DNA of 64,000 nucleotides from Halobacillus naozhouensis. GTDB lineage: Bacteria > Bacillota > Bacilli > Bacillales > Halobacillaceae. Below the pieces are notes generated by a model. It was not told where the DNA came from and did not search any database. It worked only from the letters and a program-made list of their open reading frames with translations. A program made the translations under genes and the position numbers. How positions within the stretch are numbered: the stretch's first letter is position 1; each line of letters opens with the position of its first letter. Location: NCBI RefSeq assembly GCF_029714185.1, contig NZ_CP121671.1, forward strand, positions 4,030,001-4,094,000. Direction: 5' to 3'. Positions 1 to 8,257 of the stretch are shown in pieces.

Positions 1-1302
1 ACTAGATGTGTTTCCTTCTTCAATTAATTTCTTATCTTCAGGCAAGGTAAATGGATAATGGTTGGTCAGCGTGATCATCCTTGTATAAAAAGGTTCCTCT
101 AATTTCTTCATTTTGTCTAATGATTGAGCGAAGAAATTCTCGTCTAATAAGCCCCATCCATAAGAATTCTCTTCTGTTACCTTATAATCTTGTTTTGAAT
201 AATATTCATCTATACCTAGTGAGTCATACATGACATTCCTGTTCCAGAATGTTTTATCATTAGCATGCATGATGCTCGTAGAATATCCGTTGTTCCCTAA
301 AACTTCCGGCATGGCCTCATACTCATTACTAGAATGGGTGAAAAATACAGCTCCGCGGTTTAATGGATACATAGAATTCGCTAAAAGAAACTCAGAGTCT
401 GACGTACGACCTTGTTTCACTTGATGGTAGAAGTTATCAAAATAAATCCCCTCTTCCTTCAAGTCATTAAAATACGGCGTTAGTTCCTGACCATGAAGTT
501 CTTTGCCCACAACAAATTCTTGAGTACTCTCTAAGGAAATGGCAATCACATTTTTCCCTTCAATTATACTTTCGTATTTATCACTCGATGGAGTACTTGT
601 TTCATTTAAATAGTTAATGACTGGGACGAGCTCGTTACTATCCGCCAGCGTCCGCTGCATCTCCGTTCTCCCTTGAAGTACAGCGTCATAAACATGATAG
701 TTTATCAGACCAATAAATTTAACTAGCTTATTGCGGTCAAATGTCCGCTCAAGCAGGTCAGTACGCTCTGTTTCTGCCCATGCAAGGTTAACTATAAAAA
801 ACGGGATAGCTATAATGGCAAGAATTAAACCTTCTCTGCGTTTTGGTAAAAATAGCTGCAAACGTTCCGGCTTTAAATAGAATAGTAGAAAAGCAGCGAT
901 GACAACATCAATAAACAACAAAGCATCAGTCGGAGACATGATGTTTGTAATACTGCTTCCCATTCCAGCCAGGTTGGCAACTTGCTCAAGCATCGGAATC
1001 GTAATAAAGTCACTGTATTCCCGGTAAAACAGGATGTTTGCATACATGATCAAAGAACCAAGAATATAAGAAACTAGCATCCCTTTCCGGCCAGCTAATA
1101 AAATTCCGAGCCCAAAGATAAGCAGGATACTGCTCAACGGGTTGAAAGCCAGAATTAAAGCTTGGTTTGTATTTTCTACACCCAGATCAAAAATACCGCT
1201 CTGGATATAAGACATCTTGATCCAGAACATTCCGATCACGATTGCATAGACTAATAATTTCAATTTTGTATTTTTATTAAAGTGTTTTTTTCCTTTAAAC
1301 AT
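1..1302 (-). CDS. Lipoteichoic acid synthase family protein (partial, C-terminus outside window)
   Basis: Polyglycerolphosphate lipoteichoic acid synthase of the LtaS/alkaline phosphatase superfamily, which transfers glycerol phosphate from phosphatidylglycerol on the outer membrane face. The 434 visible codons read open to base 1. Residues 1-175 hold about five hydrophobic segments, then an extracellular sulfatase-like domain begins. The nucleophile motif GRTSDSEF puts Thr at residue 300, the position used in Staphylococcus aureus LtaS, and Glu258 in SLES matches the upstream metal ligand. The Asp/His metal ligands near 475 lie beyond the window. The ATG at 1302 follows a CGGAGG site. Bacilli carry several paralogues (ltaS, yfnI, yqgS, yvgJ), and which one this is cannot be told, so no symbol is given. 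It stands alone here and is divergent from the DinB gene. Confidence 0.9.
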   Translation of the reverse strand, partial: MFKGKKHFNKNTKLKLLVYAIVIGMFWIKMSYIQSGIFDLGVENTNQALILAFNPLSSILLIFGLGILLAGRKGMLVSYILGSLIMYANILFYREYSDFITIPMLEQVANLAGMGSSITNIMSPTDALLFIDVVIAAFLLFYLKPERLQLFLPKRREGLILAIIAIPFFIVNLAWAETERTDLLERTFDRNKLVKFIGLINYHVYDAVLQGRTEMQRTLADSNELVPVINYLNETSTPSSDKYESIIEGKNVIAISLESTQEFVVGKELHGQELTPYFNDLKEEGIYFDNFYHQVKQGRTSDSEFLLANSMYPLNRGAVFFTHSSNEYEAMPEVLGNNGYSTSIMHANDKTFWNRNVMYDSLGIDEYYSKQDYKVTEENSYGWGLLDENFFAQSLDKMKKLEEPFYTRMITLTNHYPFTLPEDKKLIEEGNTSS

Positions 1303-1493
1303 TTGTAAAACCTCCGTTAAAATTACACTTACCCATTTTACATTAATTTTACTCTCTTTTGAACTGTTAACCACCTTCTTTTAACAAAATGAAATAATTG
1401 TAACAGTGTATACAACACATTGATACGTAAAAATAGTCATAAAATACCATGTGGGTGGTTGTCCATATACTTTAGACGTTTTTGATTGACTGT

Positions 1494-1521
1494 TTGTTAC
1501 AAGAAATATAACTTTTATTAT
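1494..1521 (+). promoter_or_regulatory. Possible sigma-A promoter of the DinB-family gene
   Basis: A TTGTTA box (1494-1499) and a TATTAT box (1516-1521) are separated by 16 bases and lie about 35 bases before the next gene's start. This is pattern recognition only. An alternative -35, TTGACT, lies just upstream. The rest of 1303-1554 shows nothing else clear. Confidence 0.35.
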
Positions 1522-1554
1522 GAAGAGTAAGTATATTATAGGAGGGGCACCATT

Positions 1555-2010
1555 ATGAGTAAAAGCGCACAATTGATTGATTATCTAATGTCACATCGTG
1601 AAGTAACGAATGAACTGGCTGCAAAGATTGATCCTGACCATTACACGTTTAAGCCCACCCCTACATCAATGGAAGCCCAAAAACTTGTAAATCACATCCT
1701 TGAATCTACCTATACGTTTGCCAGGCTGGCAAACAAACAGGAGCCTGAGAAGCTTTTTGATGAAGATGATACGGCAGACTTAACAGAACGTGCTCAGGAA
1801 TATACGGAGGCAACAGTGAAATTGCTTAGCAAATTAACCGATGAGGAGTTTGAACAAACATTGGACGTCAGCCATATCTTTGGAAAAGAAATGACGGCCG
1901 GTCAGCTGTTGAATATGGCCATCGACCATGAAATAAACCATAAAGGAAATTTATTTGTTTACGTCAGAGAGATGGGGCACACAGACCTTCCTATGTATGT
2001 GAAGGCATAA
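1555..2010 (+). CDS. DinB family protein
   Basis: A 151-residue protein of the DinB/DUF664 four-helix bundle superfamily. Many Bacillus members bind a divalent metal through three histidines, and several are thiol-dependent enzymes or stress-induced proteins of unknown activity. Candidate metal ligands are the His in LVNHI (about residue 47) and the pair in DHEINH (about 125-129), spaced as in the family. Length is typical (150-170). The ATG follows AGGAGGGGC with good spacing. The gene is monocistronic: its own promoter candidate lies upstream and a clear terminator follows. The substrate cannot be inferred. Confidence 0.8.
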   Translation: MSKSAQLIDYLMSHREVTNELAAKIDPDHYTFKPTPTSMEAQKLVNHILESTYTFARLANKQEPEKLFDEDDTADLTERAQEYTEATVKLLSKLTDEEFEQTLDVSHIFGKEMTAGQLLNMAIDHEINHKGNLFVYVREMGHTDLPMYVKA

Positions 2011-2017
2011 ATAGCTG

Positions 2018-2049
2018 AGAGTTCCGCTAATTAGAGCGGGACTCTTTTT
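2018..2049 (+). terminator. Intrinsic terminator after the DinB gene
   Basis: An 11-bp stem (2018-2028 with 2035-2045, one G-U pair) and a 6-base loop are followed by a T run. Confidence 0.85.
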
Positions 2050-2100
2050 ATTTGCCTAGTTGGCAAATATATAACTTTCGCTTCTACCGATTTATCTTTT

Positions 2101-2136
2101 CGTATGTTAACTTAAATTATATATAGTTAACATACG
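2101..2136 (+). promoter_or_regulatory. BirA-type operator of bioY
   Basis: A perfect inverted repeat has 11-bp arms CGTATGTTAAC (2101-2111) and GTTAACATACG (2126-2136) with a 14-base A+T-rich spacer. This matches the GTTAAC...GTTAAC operator bound by the biotin protein ligase/repressor BirA in Firmicutes. It lies just upstream of the bioY ribosome binding site and probably overlaps the promoter, so biotin should repress the gene. A second such site precedes the other bioY at 58738. Confidence 0.85.
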
Positions 2137-2153
2137 AGAAGGAGTGACTATTT

Positions 2154-2723
2154 GTGAATGAACAAAGCAGAAAACTAAGAGTCCTTATTAACTCTTCTAT
2201 TTTTGCTGCCATCACTGCTATTTTGGCACAATTCGAAATCCCCCTCCCCCTTGTCCCTATCAGTGGACAAACCCTGGCCGTCGGTATTACAGCTACGGTT
2301 CTTGGGAGTCGGCAAGGGGCTACAGCGATGATTTGCTACGCAGCTATTGGAGCAGTTGGTATTCCCGTGTTTGCTGGGTTCAGCGGTGGTCTTCAGGTTC
2401 TGGCTGGCCCTACGGGAGGTTACATCGTTGGGTTTATTGCAGCTGCTTACATAACAGGTTTTCTTCTGGAGAAAACGACTTTCACCATTCCCATGGCTCT
2501 GGCTGCTAATACTCTCGGGATGATTATAATTTTGATTTTTGGTGCAGTTCAATTAAAGTTTGTTGCAGGATTAGGATGGGAAGGAGCCCTCAATGCAGGC
2601 GTTTATCCCTTTATTGCAGTAGGTATCATTAAAGCTTTCTTAGCCTCTTGGATCGGCATAACAATCAGAAAGCGACTTATCCAGGCCAGCCTCCTTTCCA
2701 CATCGGATAAAAAGTCAGCTTAG
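2154..2723 (+). CDS. bioY: Biotin transporter BioY (first copy)
   Basis: Substrate-binding S component of a biotin ECF transporter in the cytoplasmic membrane. The 189-residue protein has about six hydrophobic helices and typical BioY motifs: PLPLVPISGQT near residue 30 (the biotin-binding loop region), a GxxGG-rich stretch, and GPTGGYIVGF near 83. It starts with GTG at 2154 after AAGGAGTGA (2138-2146). No ecfA or ecfT gene is nearby, so it must use a shared energising module or act alone. The upstream BirA operator indicates biotin repression, as for B. subtilis yuiG. A paralogue lies at 58163-58738. Confidence 0.92.
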   Translation: MNEQSRKLRVLINSSIFAAITAILAQFEIPLPLVPISGQTLAVGITATVLGSRQGATAMICYAAIGAVGIPVFAGFSGGLQVLAGPTGGYIVGFIAAAYITGFLLEKTTFTIPMALAANTLGMIIILIFGAVQLKFVAGLGWEGALNAGVYPFIAVGIIKAFLASWIGITIRKRLIQASLLSTSDKKSA

Positions 2724-2731
2724 CAGTACAT

Positions 2732-2758
2732 AACCTGATCCCTAAGATCAGGTTTTTT
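2732..2758 (+). terminator. Intrinsic terminator after bioY
   Basis: A 9-bp stem AACCTGATC/GATCAGGTT with a 5-base loop is followed by six T residues. Confidence 0.9.
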
Positions 2759-2831
2759 CTGTTATAATTAAAGACAAAGTTCGCATTTAATCGAGTTATT
2801 TCTTCATTACATAAAAAAGGATTGTGATCAT

Positions 2832-3965
2832 ATGCGGGTATATCTCATATTCTTTCTTCTCATTATCTTTTTTTTATCAAGCGCTTGTGAGGGGAAGATA
2901 CCGACAAAAGAATCCCGGCCCTCACCGTCTTCACAAATTTCTCTTAAGCAAAAATCCACTCCCCAGCGGTCATCCTCCATTAGTGTCTCGGCTGTCGGAG
3001 ATGTGCTGATTCACGATCGCGTATACAATGATGCTAAAACGGAAAGTGGCTATAACTTTATGCCAATGCTTAAACAAGTTAAACCATTCTTAGAAGACAC
3101 CACGATTACGATGGCTAATCAGGAAACGATGATCGGCGGGAAAGAGTTAGGATTATCCGGTTATCCAACGTTTAACAGCCCAAAGGAAATTGGAAACAAT
3201 CTGAAGGAATTAGGAGTAGATGTAGTTACCCTTGCAAACAACCATAGTTTAGACCAAGGTGCAAACGGCATTCGCAAGGCTCTCAGTCATTGGAATAAAC
3301 TCGGAATGATGTATACGGGTGTCTATAAAAATAAAGAGGATAGTGAACATATCCGAGTGTATGACACAAAAAAAGGGATAAACGTAGCCTTTCTGAGCTA
3401 CACTTACGGAACAAATGGAATCCCCGTTCCAAAAGACAAGCCTTACCTCGTTAATTTAATTGACAAGGGAAAAATGAAACAGGATATCCTTAAGGCTAAG
3501 AAGATAAGTGATGCCGTCATTCTGAGCCTGCATTTCGGCAAACAATACGAACCCCTCCCTTCACAACGACAAAAGGACCTAGTTCAATTCGCTGCAGATC
3601 AAGGGGTTCATGCTGTTATCGGCCATCACCCTCATGTACTTCAGCCAATAGAATGGGTGGAGGGAAAACAGGGTAACAAAATGCTCGCTGTTTATTCCCT
3701 GGGAAATTTCTTTTCAGGTCAGGACTCTTTTCCCAAACGAGTTGGCGGGATTATAAAGTTCAATTTGATAAAAGAGAATGGAAATGTAGAAGTTGAGAAC
3801 CCTCGATTTGTTTTGACGTATGTCACCTCTTCCGGACCGCACAATTATGAAGTGATCCCTATGCACAAATTGACTTCTCACCAGTTATCAAACCACAAGC
3901 AAGTCATAAGAGAGAAGAAGCAGCATCTTTCCCAATGGATGCCTGATCTCACCTTCATTGAATAA
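2832..3965 (+). CDS. CapA family lipoprotein (poly-gamma-glutamate synthesis-type metallophosphatase fold)
   Basis: Member of the CapA/PgsA family (PGA_cap), whose proteins have a calcineurin-like fold and sit outside the membrane. The 377 residues open with a lipoprotein signal peptide ending LSSAC, so Cys19 is the predicted lipidated residue. The domain starts at SVSAVGDVLIHDRV (about 51) and contains the family motifs NQET (about 96), TLANNHSLDQG (about 135) and VIGHHPHVLQ (about 260). The genes pgsB, pgsC and pgsE are not adjacent, so a role in polyglutamate capsule is not shown by context. Solitary CapA-like lipoproteins are common in Bacillaceae and mostly uncharacterised. The ATG follows a modest AAAGG site. 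Confidence 0.85.
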   Translation: MRVYLIFFLLIIFFLSSACEGKIPTKESRPSPSSQISLKQKSTPQRSSSISVSAVGDVLIHDRVYNDAKTESGYNFMPMLKQVKPFLEDTTITMANQETMIGGKELGLSGYPTFNSPKEIGNNLKELGVDVVTLANNHSLDQGANGIRKALSHWNKLGMMYTGVYKNKEDSEHIRVYDTKKGINVAFLSYTYGTNGIPVPKDKPYLVNLIDKGKMKQDILKAKKISDAVILSLHFGKQYEPLPSQRQKDLVQFAADQGVHAVIGHHPHVLQPIEWVEGKQGNKMLAVYSLGNFFSGQDSFPKRVGGIIKFNLIKENGNVEVENPRFVLTYVTSSGPHNYEVIPMHKLTSHQLSNHKQVIREKKQHLSQWMPDLTFIE

Positions 3966-4092
3966 TGGAAATAGAACGGGGTTATTACTATAGGTAAGCT
4001 CGTTAACTAAAGTTAGTTATTTCGTTTAACATAATTAATATTATTTAATAACTGCAATGTCCGTGGTATAATATATACAGGAGTGATGAGAC

Positions 4093-4425
4093 ATGAATAA
4101 ATTAATATGTCCTCGTTTTGAAAAAGCAATTGGCCTCTTAAGCCAACGCTGGACAGGTTTAATAGTCTATCAGCTTTTGGAAGGAAAGCAACGTTTTTGT
4201 ACAATAGAATCTTCTATTGGAATTAGTGGAAAAGTCCTGTCTGACCGATTGAAAGACATGGAGAAGAACGGATTAGTTAAGCGTGACGTGTTTCCTGAGA
4301 CGCCAGTTCGTATTGAATATTCTTTAACCGATAAAGGTTTATCTTTGAAACCAATAATGGATGATATAGAGAAATGGGCTCATGATTGGATTGAGCTTGA
4401 GGAAAATGAAATCATAACCAAATAA
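4093..4425 (+). CDS. HxlR family winged-helix transcriptional regulator
   Basis: A 110-residue DNA-binding protein of the HxlR/MarR-like winged-helix class. The family signature is visible: CPRFEKAIGLLSQRWT at residues 6-21, then the recognition region GISGKVLSDRLKDMEKNGL and a wing through RIEYSLTDKG. The conserved N-terminal Cys6 is present. In several family members (HypR, YodB) this Cys senses electrophiles or disulfide stress. ATG 4093 follows AGGAGTGATGAGAC. No divergent target gene lies next to it, so its regulon is unknown. It is monocistronic with a strong terminator. Confidence 0.88.
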   Translation: MNKLICPRFEKAIGLLSQRWTGLIVYQLLEGKQRFCTIESSIGISGKVLSDRLKDMEKNGLVKRDVFPETPVRIEYSLTDKGLSLKPIMDDIEKWAHDWIELEENEIITK

Positions 4426-4435
4426 CTTTAGTATG

Positions 4436-4463
4436 AGGTTCTGCTGCGGCAGAACCTTTTTTT
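4436..4463 (+). terminator. Intrinsic terminator after the HxlR gene
   Basis: A perfect 9-bp stem AGGTTCTGC/GCAGAACCT with a 4-base loop is followed by seven T residues. Confidence 0.92.
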
Positions 4464-4540
4464 ATCTATGTCTATCAAAACATAATTGTATTCTTAGGGG
4501 TAAAAACATATACTTTTATTAATTGGGGAAGGGGGATGTA

Positions 4541-5022
4541 ATGAAAAAGTTAACGTTACTGTTTTTGTGCCTTGCAACACTTATTGCATGTTCTAACGAC
4601 GCCGATTCAGAAGAATCCTATTCAGTAGATGATGCCAGGAAAGATGGACACGTCATTGAAGAACATCTGGTTGATAATTTTGAACAAATCACCCAAGGAG
4701 CCTTGAAAGTTCAAAATGTTGATAAAATCCCCTCCTTCCTGGAAAGTGTAGATCAAAAAGAAAGTGACAGTGTTAACATTTCAATCTTTACGAAAGATGG
4801 CACACATTTCAAAACACAATTTCCTATGATGGAGAAACCATTCTTTTCGAAAATAACTTCGGAGGATACTACCAAACACCGACTGGAGAGTTTTCCTGTC
4901 AATTTATTTCTAAACGTGGTCCGATCGTATATCTAGACAGCTGTAAGGCAGAAGATGGAACAAACCATTCTTCGATGATTGGATTTATAGGTACGAAAGA
5001 AGCTTTTACCAATGCTGAATAA
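4541..5022 (+). pseudogene. DUF4362-like lipoprotein, broken by a frameshift
   Basis: The ATG at 4541 follows GGGGAAGGGGGATG and opens a lipoprotein signal peptide with lipobox LIAC (Cys17). The first frame reads DDARKDGHVIEEH and NVDKIPSFLESV, features I associate with DUF4362 lipoproteins of Bacillus. It then runs into unrelated residues and stops at 4936. From about 4825 the next frame continues the family-like sequence: YDGETILFENNF, then TPTGEFSCQF and IVYLDSC, ending at TAA 5020-5022. One base appears to be missing near 4823-4825, in codons for Phe-Pro-Tyr. It is either a real inactivating mutation or an assembly error. The function of the family is unknown. Confidence 0.75.
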
Positions 5023-5032
5023 CAGCTATATC

Positions 5033-5060
5033 GTCAGCCGATACATGCTGACATTTTTAT
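5033..5060 (+). terminator. Probable terminator after the DUF4362-like gene
   Basis: A 6-bp stem GTCAGC/GCTGAC with an 8-base loop precedes ATTTTTATTTTTA on the plus strand. Confidence 0.5.
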
Positions 5061-5062
5061 TT

Positions 5063-5782
5063 TTACAGTGCACTTTCTATAAGTAAATAACATCCAGTGA
5101 ATAGCAGAATAATATAGGTTATTACTTTAAATACAGATTGACTTACCCATTTAAATAGCTTCTGACCTAAGAATAGTCCTATGACCACTAAGGGCAGTGC
5201 CAACCCACTCGATATCCAAACAGTCCTGTCCGTACCTGCAAATATTACTTGCACGAATAGACTAGTTAAATAAACAAACAGGTAAAATGCCAAAGTCGTT
5301 GCCCGAAGTTTTTCTTTTTTTGTTTCTGTCCCGGCAAAATAGAGCAATAAAGGAGGACCAGGCATCCCTATACTTGTTGTTAAAGCTCCAGAGATACCAC
5401 CTGTAAAAATGTCTCTTCTGTTTGTCTGCTTCATACGAAAAGAAAGCATTAAAAGTAGTGTAAGCAACAAGATCACTATGCTTACTGCTAACTTTAGTTG
5501 ATCCGTATTTACCATCAGGAAAACTCCGATTCCTGCTATTAATCCGAAAGAACTTCCCATGATTAGCCTCTTCAATATAGCCACATCAATGTCACGTCGA
5601 ATTTTCCGAATTAAAGCCAGAGAAATGACCAGAGATAAAACCAAATTGATTTGAATTGCTTCTGATGGTTCGAACATCAATAACAAAAAAGGTGTAGCCA
5701 TGATGGAAAAACCAAACCCTGTACTGGTTTGTAAAATAGACGCAGCTACAATAATTACCAAGAACAAAATAACGAAATCCAT
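5063..5782 (-). CDS. TauE/SafE (sulfite exporter family) permease
   Basis: A 239-residue polytopic membrane protein with about eight hydrophobic helices in two repeats, typical of the TauE/SafE/YfcA family of anion exporters. The repeat signature TGFGFSIMATPFLL occurs near residue 20, and the second-half glycine/proline-rich segment GGISGALTTSIGMPGPPLLLYF near 128. Length is slightly short of the 250-260 norm, but both halves are present. ATG 5782 has a modest AAAGGT site. The substrate (sulfite, sulfoacetate or another anion) cannot be told. A 20-bp palindrome lies about 110 bases upstream. Confidence 0.88.
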   Translation of the reverse strand: MDFVILFLVIIVAASILQTSTGFGFSIMATPFLLLMFEPSEAIQINLVLSLVISLALIRKIRRDIDVAILKRLIMGSSFGLIAGIGVFLMVNTDQLKLAVSIVILLLTLLLMLSFRMKQTNRRDIFTGGISGALTTSIGMPGPPLLLYFAGTETKKEKLRATTLAFYLFVYLTSLFVQVIFAGTDRTVWISSGLALPLVVIGLFLGQKLFKWVSQSVFKVITYIILLFTGCYLLIESAL

Positions 5783-5889
5783 CTCTACATCTACCTTTCA
5801 TAAAACGCAAAACCACGCTTGGCACCATATAAACCATACTTTTAGTAAATCGTTTTTTTATATTTCCTCATACTTTGTATAATTTCGTC

Positions 5890-5909
5890 GACATTTCCCG
5901 GGAAATGTC
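5890..5909. promoter_or_regulatory. Perfect 20-bp palindrome, candidate operator
   Basis: The arms are GACATTTCCC and GGGAAATGTC with no spacer. It sits between the divergent starts of the TauE/SafE gene (5782, minus) and the small zinc-ribbon-like gene (6001, plus). There is no T run, so it is not an ordinary terminator. The binding protein is unknown. Confidence 0.45.
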
Positions 5910-6000
5910 CATAAAAAGTTTTCTTTCTTCCGCAGGTTATCTGTTATTTTTTGTATAATCAGACAATAGTTGTGCAAAGATAATCCTGGAGGTGATCTAT

Positions 6001-6246
6001 ATGAATCCTTATCTTTGTCCAAACTGCAAGACAAACCGTTCGAGATTTAATAAAATCAAACAACTTTCTACTGCTGTCAAACTAGATCCAAGAACTGGAG
6101 AAGTTTTGTCAGAATGTGATAGCGGGCAGTTAGCTACCTTCCATATGGATTATAGAGGTCCAGAGTATAAAGTGCAATGTGGAGCATGTGGATTGATTGA
6201 GAATGAAAATACTTTTCTTGCTTTCGCAGAACATAACCCATTATAG
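6001..6246 (+). CDS. Small CxxC-CxxC protein, probable zinc ribbon, function unknown
   Basis: An 81-residue protein with two Cys pairs, CPNC at residues 6-9 and CGAC at about 59-62, spaced as in a zinc ribbon. Between them is a polar stretch rich in Lys, Asp and Gln. I do not recognise a named family. Start choice: GGAGGTGAT (5988-5996) is ideally placed for ATG 6001, whereas an in-frame GTG at 5992 lies inside that site. A TATAAT box at 5954-5959 may be its -10. It is a single gene closed by its own terminator. Confidence 0.7.
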   Translation: MNPYLCPNCKTNRSRFNKIKQLSTAVKLDPRTGEVLSECDSGQLATFHMDYRGPEYKVQCGACGLIENENTFLAFAEHNPL

Positions 6247-6278
6247 AGAACTGCACTTCAATAGCAGTTCTCTTTTCT
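6245..6278 (+). terminator. Intrinsic terminator after the zinc-ribbon-like gene
   Basis: A perfect 10-bp stem AGAGAACTGC/GCAGTTCTCT with a 9-base loop and T-rich tail. It overlaps the stop codon. Confidence 0.85.
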
Positions 6279-6314
6279 TGGCTTAGTTCGTGGATTTGGT
6301 GAGGTTAGTCCGGG

Positions 6315-6347
6315 TTTTTGAAAACCAAAAGCTGTGATAGCTTTTGG
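6315..6347 (-). terminator. Intrinsic terminator of the parM-parR-like operon
   Basis: On the minus strand a 9-bp stem CCAAAAGCT/AGCTTTTGG with a 5-base loop is followed by TTTTC and further T residues. It closes the two-gene operon ending at 6355. Confidence 0.75.
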
Positions 6348-6354
6348 CTGAGTA

Positions 6355-6954
6355 TCATTTATTCATATTTGAGAGAAAGTCATCGAGCATTCCTTCCTCT
6401 TCCTCTTCTTCTTTTTCCTGAGGTTGCTCTTGTTGTAGCTCATCCATAAGATTATCCAAGTTTAAATCGCTTAGGTCATTTTCTTCAAACTCAACCGCAT
6501 TTTCTTCTTTTTCATCTTTATTCATTTCTTGAGGTTCTACTGCTTTTAAGCCCTCAATTGATGTGGCAGCAGCTGTTTCTTCTTGAAGAAACAGCGCCTC
6601 ATTGATGTCTATAGCATTGCTATTTAAGGAAGCCAGGAGGCTCATAGCCCTTGTCGGATCAATCATAAGCTGATAAATAATGCTTCCCATGAGCGCTTCA
6701 GAATGTTCATGTTTGATCCAGTTACGTTGTTCTTTGGTGAGTTTCCGGGGCAACGGAATGGTGATGGTTTCCTTATCTTGTGAAATCGTTGAGCTGACTC
6801 CGTCCATAACGTATTGAGCTATCTTACTTGAAAAATTTCTTCTCTCTTGTTCTTTTAGTTCAGAAAGCCGTTTCAATATATGATCCGGCGTGTCAGAAGG
6901 GACACGGAATGTAATGGATTGTCCCCTCTCCACGCTTTTTTTTGCATTACTCAT
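6355..6954 (-). CDS. ParR-like adaptor/DNA-binding partner of the actin-like protein (putative)
   Basis: A 199-residue protein encoded 9 bases after the ParM-like gene. Residues 10-55 (GQSITFRVPSD followed by a basic helix with SELKEQERRNFSSKIAQYV) look like a ribbon-helix-helix DNA-binding domain. This is the fold of ParR adaptors that bind the centromere as a ring. A helical middle follows, and then a very acidic tail from about residue 145, including runs of Glu, ending DDFLSNMNK. ParR proteins use an acidic or flexible C-terminus to contact the ParM filament, so this layout fits. Sequence similarity to a named ParR is not something I can show. The call rests on operon order, fold impression and tail. 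Confidence 0.6.
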   Translation of the reverse strand: MSNAKKSVERGQSITFRVPSDTPDHILKRLSELKEQERRNFSSKIAQYVMDGVSSTISQDKETITIPLPRKLTKEQRNWIKHEHSEALMGSIIYQLMIDPTRAMSLLASLNSNAIDINEALFLQEETAAATSIEGLKAVEPQEMNKDEKEENAVEFEENDLSDLNLDNLMDELQQEQPQEKEEEEEEGMLDDFLSNMNK

Positions 6955-6963
6955 TCAATCACC

Positions 6964-8136
6964 TTACTTTGATGATGAGGCAGTTTCGGTTTTCTTGTCA
7001 GCTTTCTCAAATTTACGCACAAAGTCAGAAATGAGTTTGTAATACGCATTGGCCATCATCCAAATGCTTTCATTTTCGTCTTCAAAGAAGTCAATGTTGA
7101 AGCCATCCAGCTTATTGTTGAGGGTCTTAATGTAATCTTTAAGGACTGCTGATCCTCCACCGACAAAATAGCAAATTTCAGACTGAGAATTCTTCTGCCA
7201 GACATTTCTTAAGAAGCGGTATTGTTTTTTAGCGAGTTCTAACAAGATGCGATCTGTAATATCATGGACACTTGTACGGCTTCCTTTAACCATGATGTGG
7301 TGACGATCATTTTTTCGGGTAATAATGTCTACCACGTCACGGCGGCTATCTAACTCTACTCCATGTTTTGTCAGAATTTCGTCTCTAATCTGCTCTAGTG
7401 ATTCAGATACTCCCAAGTTATAGCCCTGGGCCTTATCATCATCTACATTTCTATTTCTGATGACTGCAATATCTGTTGAGAGACCACCAATATCTTGTAT
7501 TAGGATTTGTTTATCAATCAGATCTTTATTAATGATATTTAAGTCATTATCCATCACAAGGTTTACGAACGCGGCAAACCCTTCCGGATAAACCTTGACC
7601 TCATCAAATTTAAGATTTACTTTCATTCCCTGGTATTGAGGTGTAACAAGAAACTCCACTTGGTGAACAGACCCGAGCAGCTGGGAACGGTATCCTACAT
7701 CCTTTCCTTCTTTCACTTCACGGAGAGGGAGGCCCGTACCCAGCGTATAATTTGCATCTACGACGTTGTTTTTGGATGATTTAGCATCTTTATTAGATAC
7801 TGCATCTAAAGCTAAAGAGGCAAATAGCATAACCAATGTCTGGTCTTCTTCCGCTTTACTGCTCCCTGGATCCAGTTCAGTAGAATTATCGCTTTTTGCG
7901 GCTAGTGTTCCCACACGATAAATAGCGTTATTTTCATCTAGCGCAGGGGAGTGCACTCTGATATGTAAATTATCAAGCGGGTCTTTGTCATCTAATTCTT
8001 CAATCCCGATAACAGGGCGATCTTCCAAGTCTCTAGCCATAACATTAGGGATGTACAACTCAGATTCCATTTTCCCGAAGTTTGCTTTTACTGCATCATT
8101 TCCTACATCAACAGCAGCAATTCTTGATTTTGTCAT
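6964..8136 (-). CDS. ParM/StbA-family actin-like ATPase
   Basis: A 390-residue actin-like protein of the ParM/StbA (Alp) family. Members polymerise on ATP binding to push apart plasmid copies, and some act on phage or chromosomal DNA. The actin signatures are visible: phosphate-1 loop VDVGNDAVK (residues 9-17), phosphate-2 IQDIGGLSTD (213-222) and the adenosine loop FVGGGSAVL (324-332). Length suits the family (320-400). ATG 8136 follows AAAGGAGAG. The gene order actin then adaptor, with repeats immediately upstream, is that of type II partition loci. The neighbourhood is ordinary chromosomal metabolism, with no plasmid replication or phage gene in view, so the cargo is unknown. Confidence 0.8.
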   Translation of the reverse strand: MTKSRIAAVDVGNDAVKANFGKMESELYIPNVMARDLEDRPVIGIEELDDKDPLDNLHIRVHSPALDENNAIYRVGTLAAKSDNSTELDPGSSKAEEDQTLVMLFASLALDAVSNKDAKSSKNNVVDANYTLGTGLPLREVKEGKDVGYRSQLLGSVHQVEFLVTPQYQGMKVNLKFDEVKVYPEGFAAFVNLVMDNDLNIINKDLIDKQILIQDIGGLSTDIAVIRNRNVDDDKAQGYNLGVSESLEQIRDEILTKHGVELDSRRDVVDIITRKNDRHHIMVKGSRTSVHDITDRILLELAKKQYRFLRNVWQKNSQSEICYFVGGGSAVLKDYIKTLNNKLDGFNIDFFEDENESIWMMANAYYKLISDFVRKFEKADKKTETASSSK

Positions 8137-8257
8137 TTAAAACTCTCCTTTAAATTCAAATAGCAGGTTACTAGAATAACCTTACTCTACTATTAAACAT
8201 ATTAAAATCGACCCTAATAGTCAATGTGCCATTTTATGCATTCTTTTCCGCATACTT

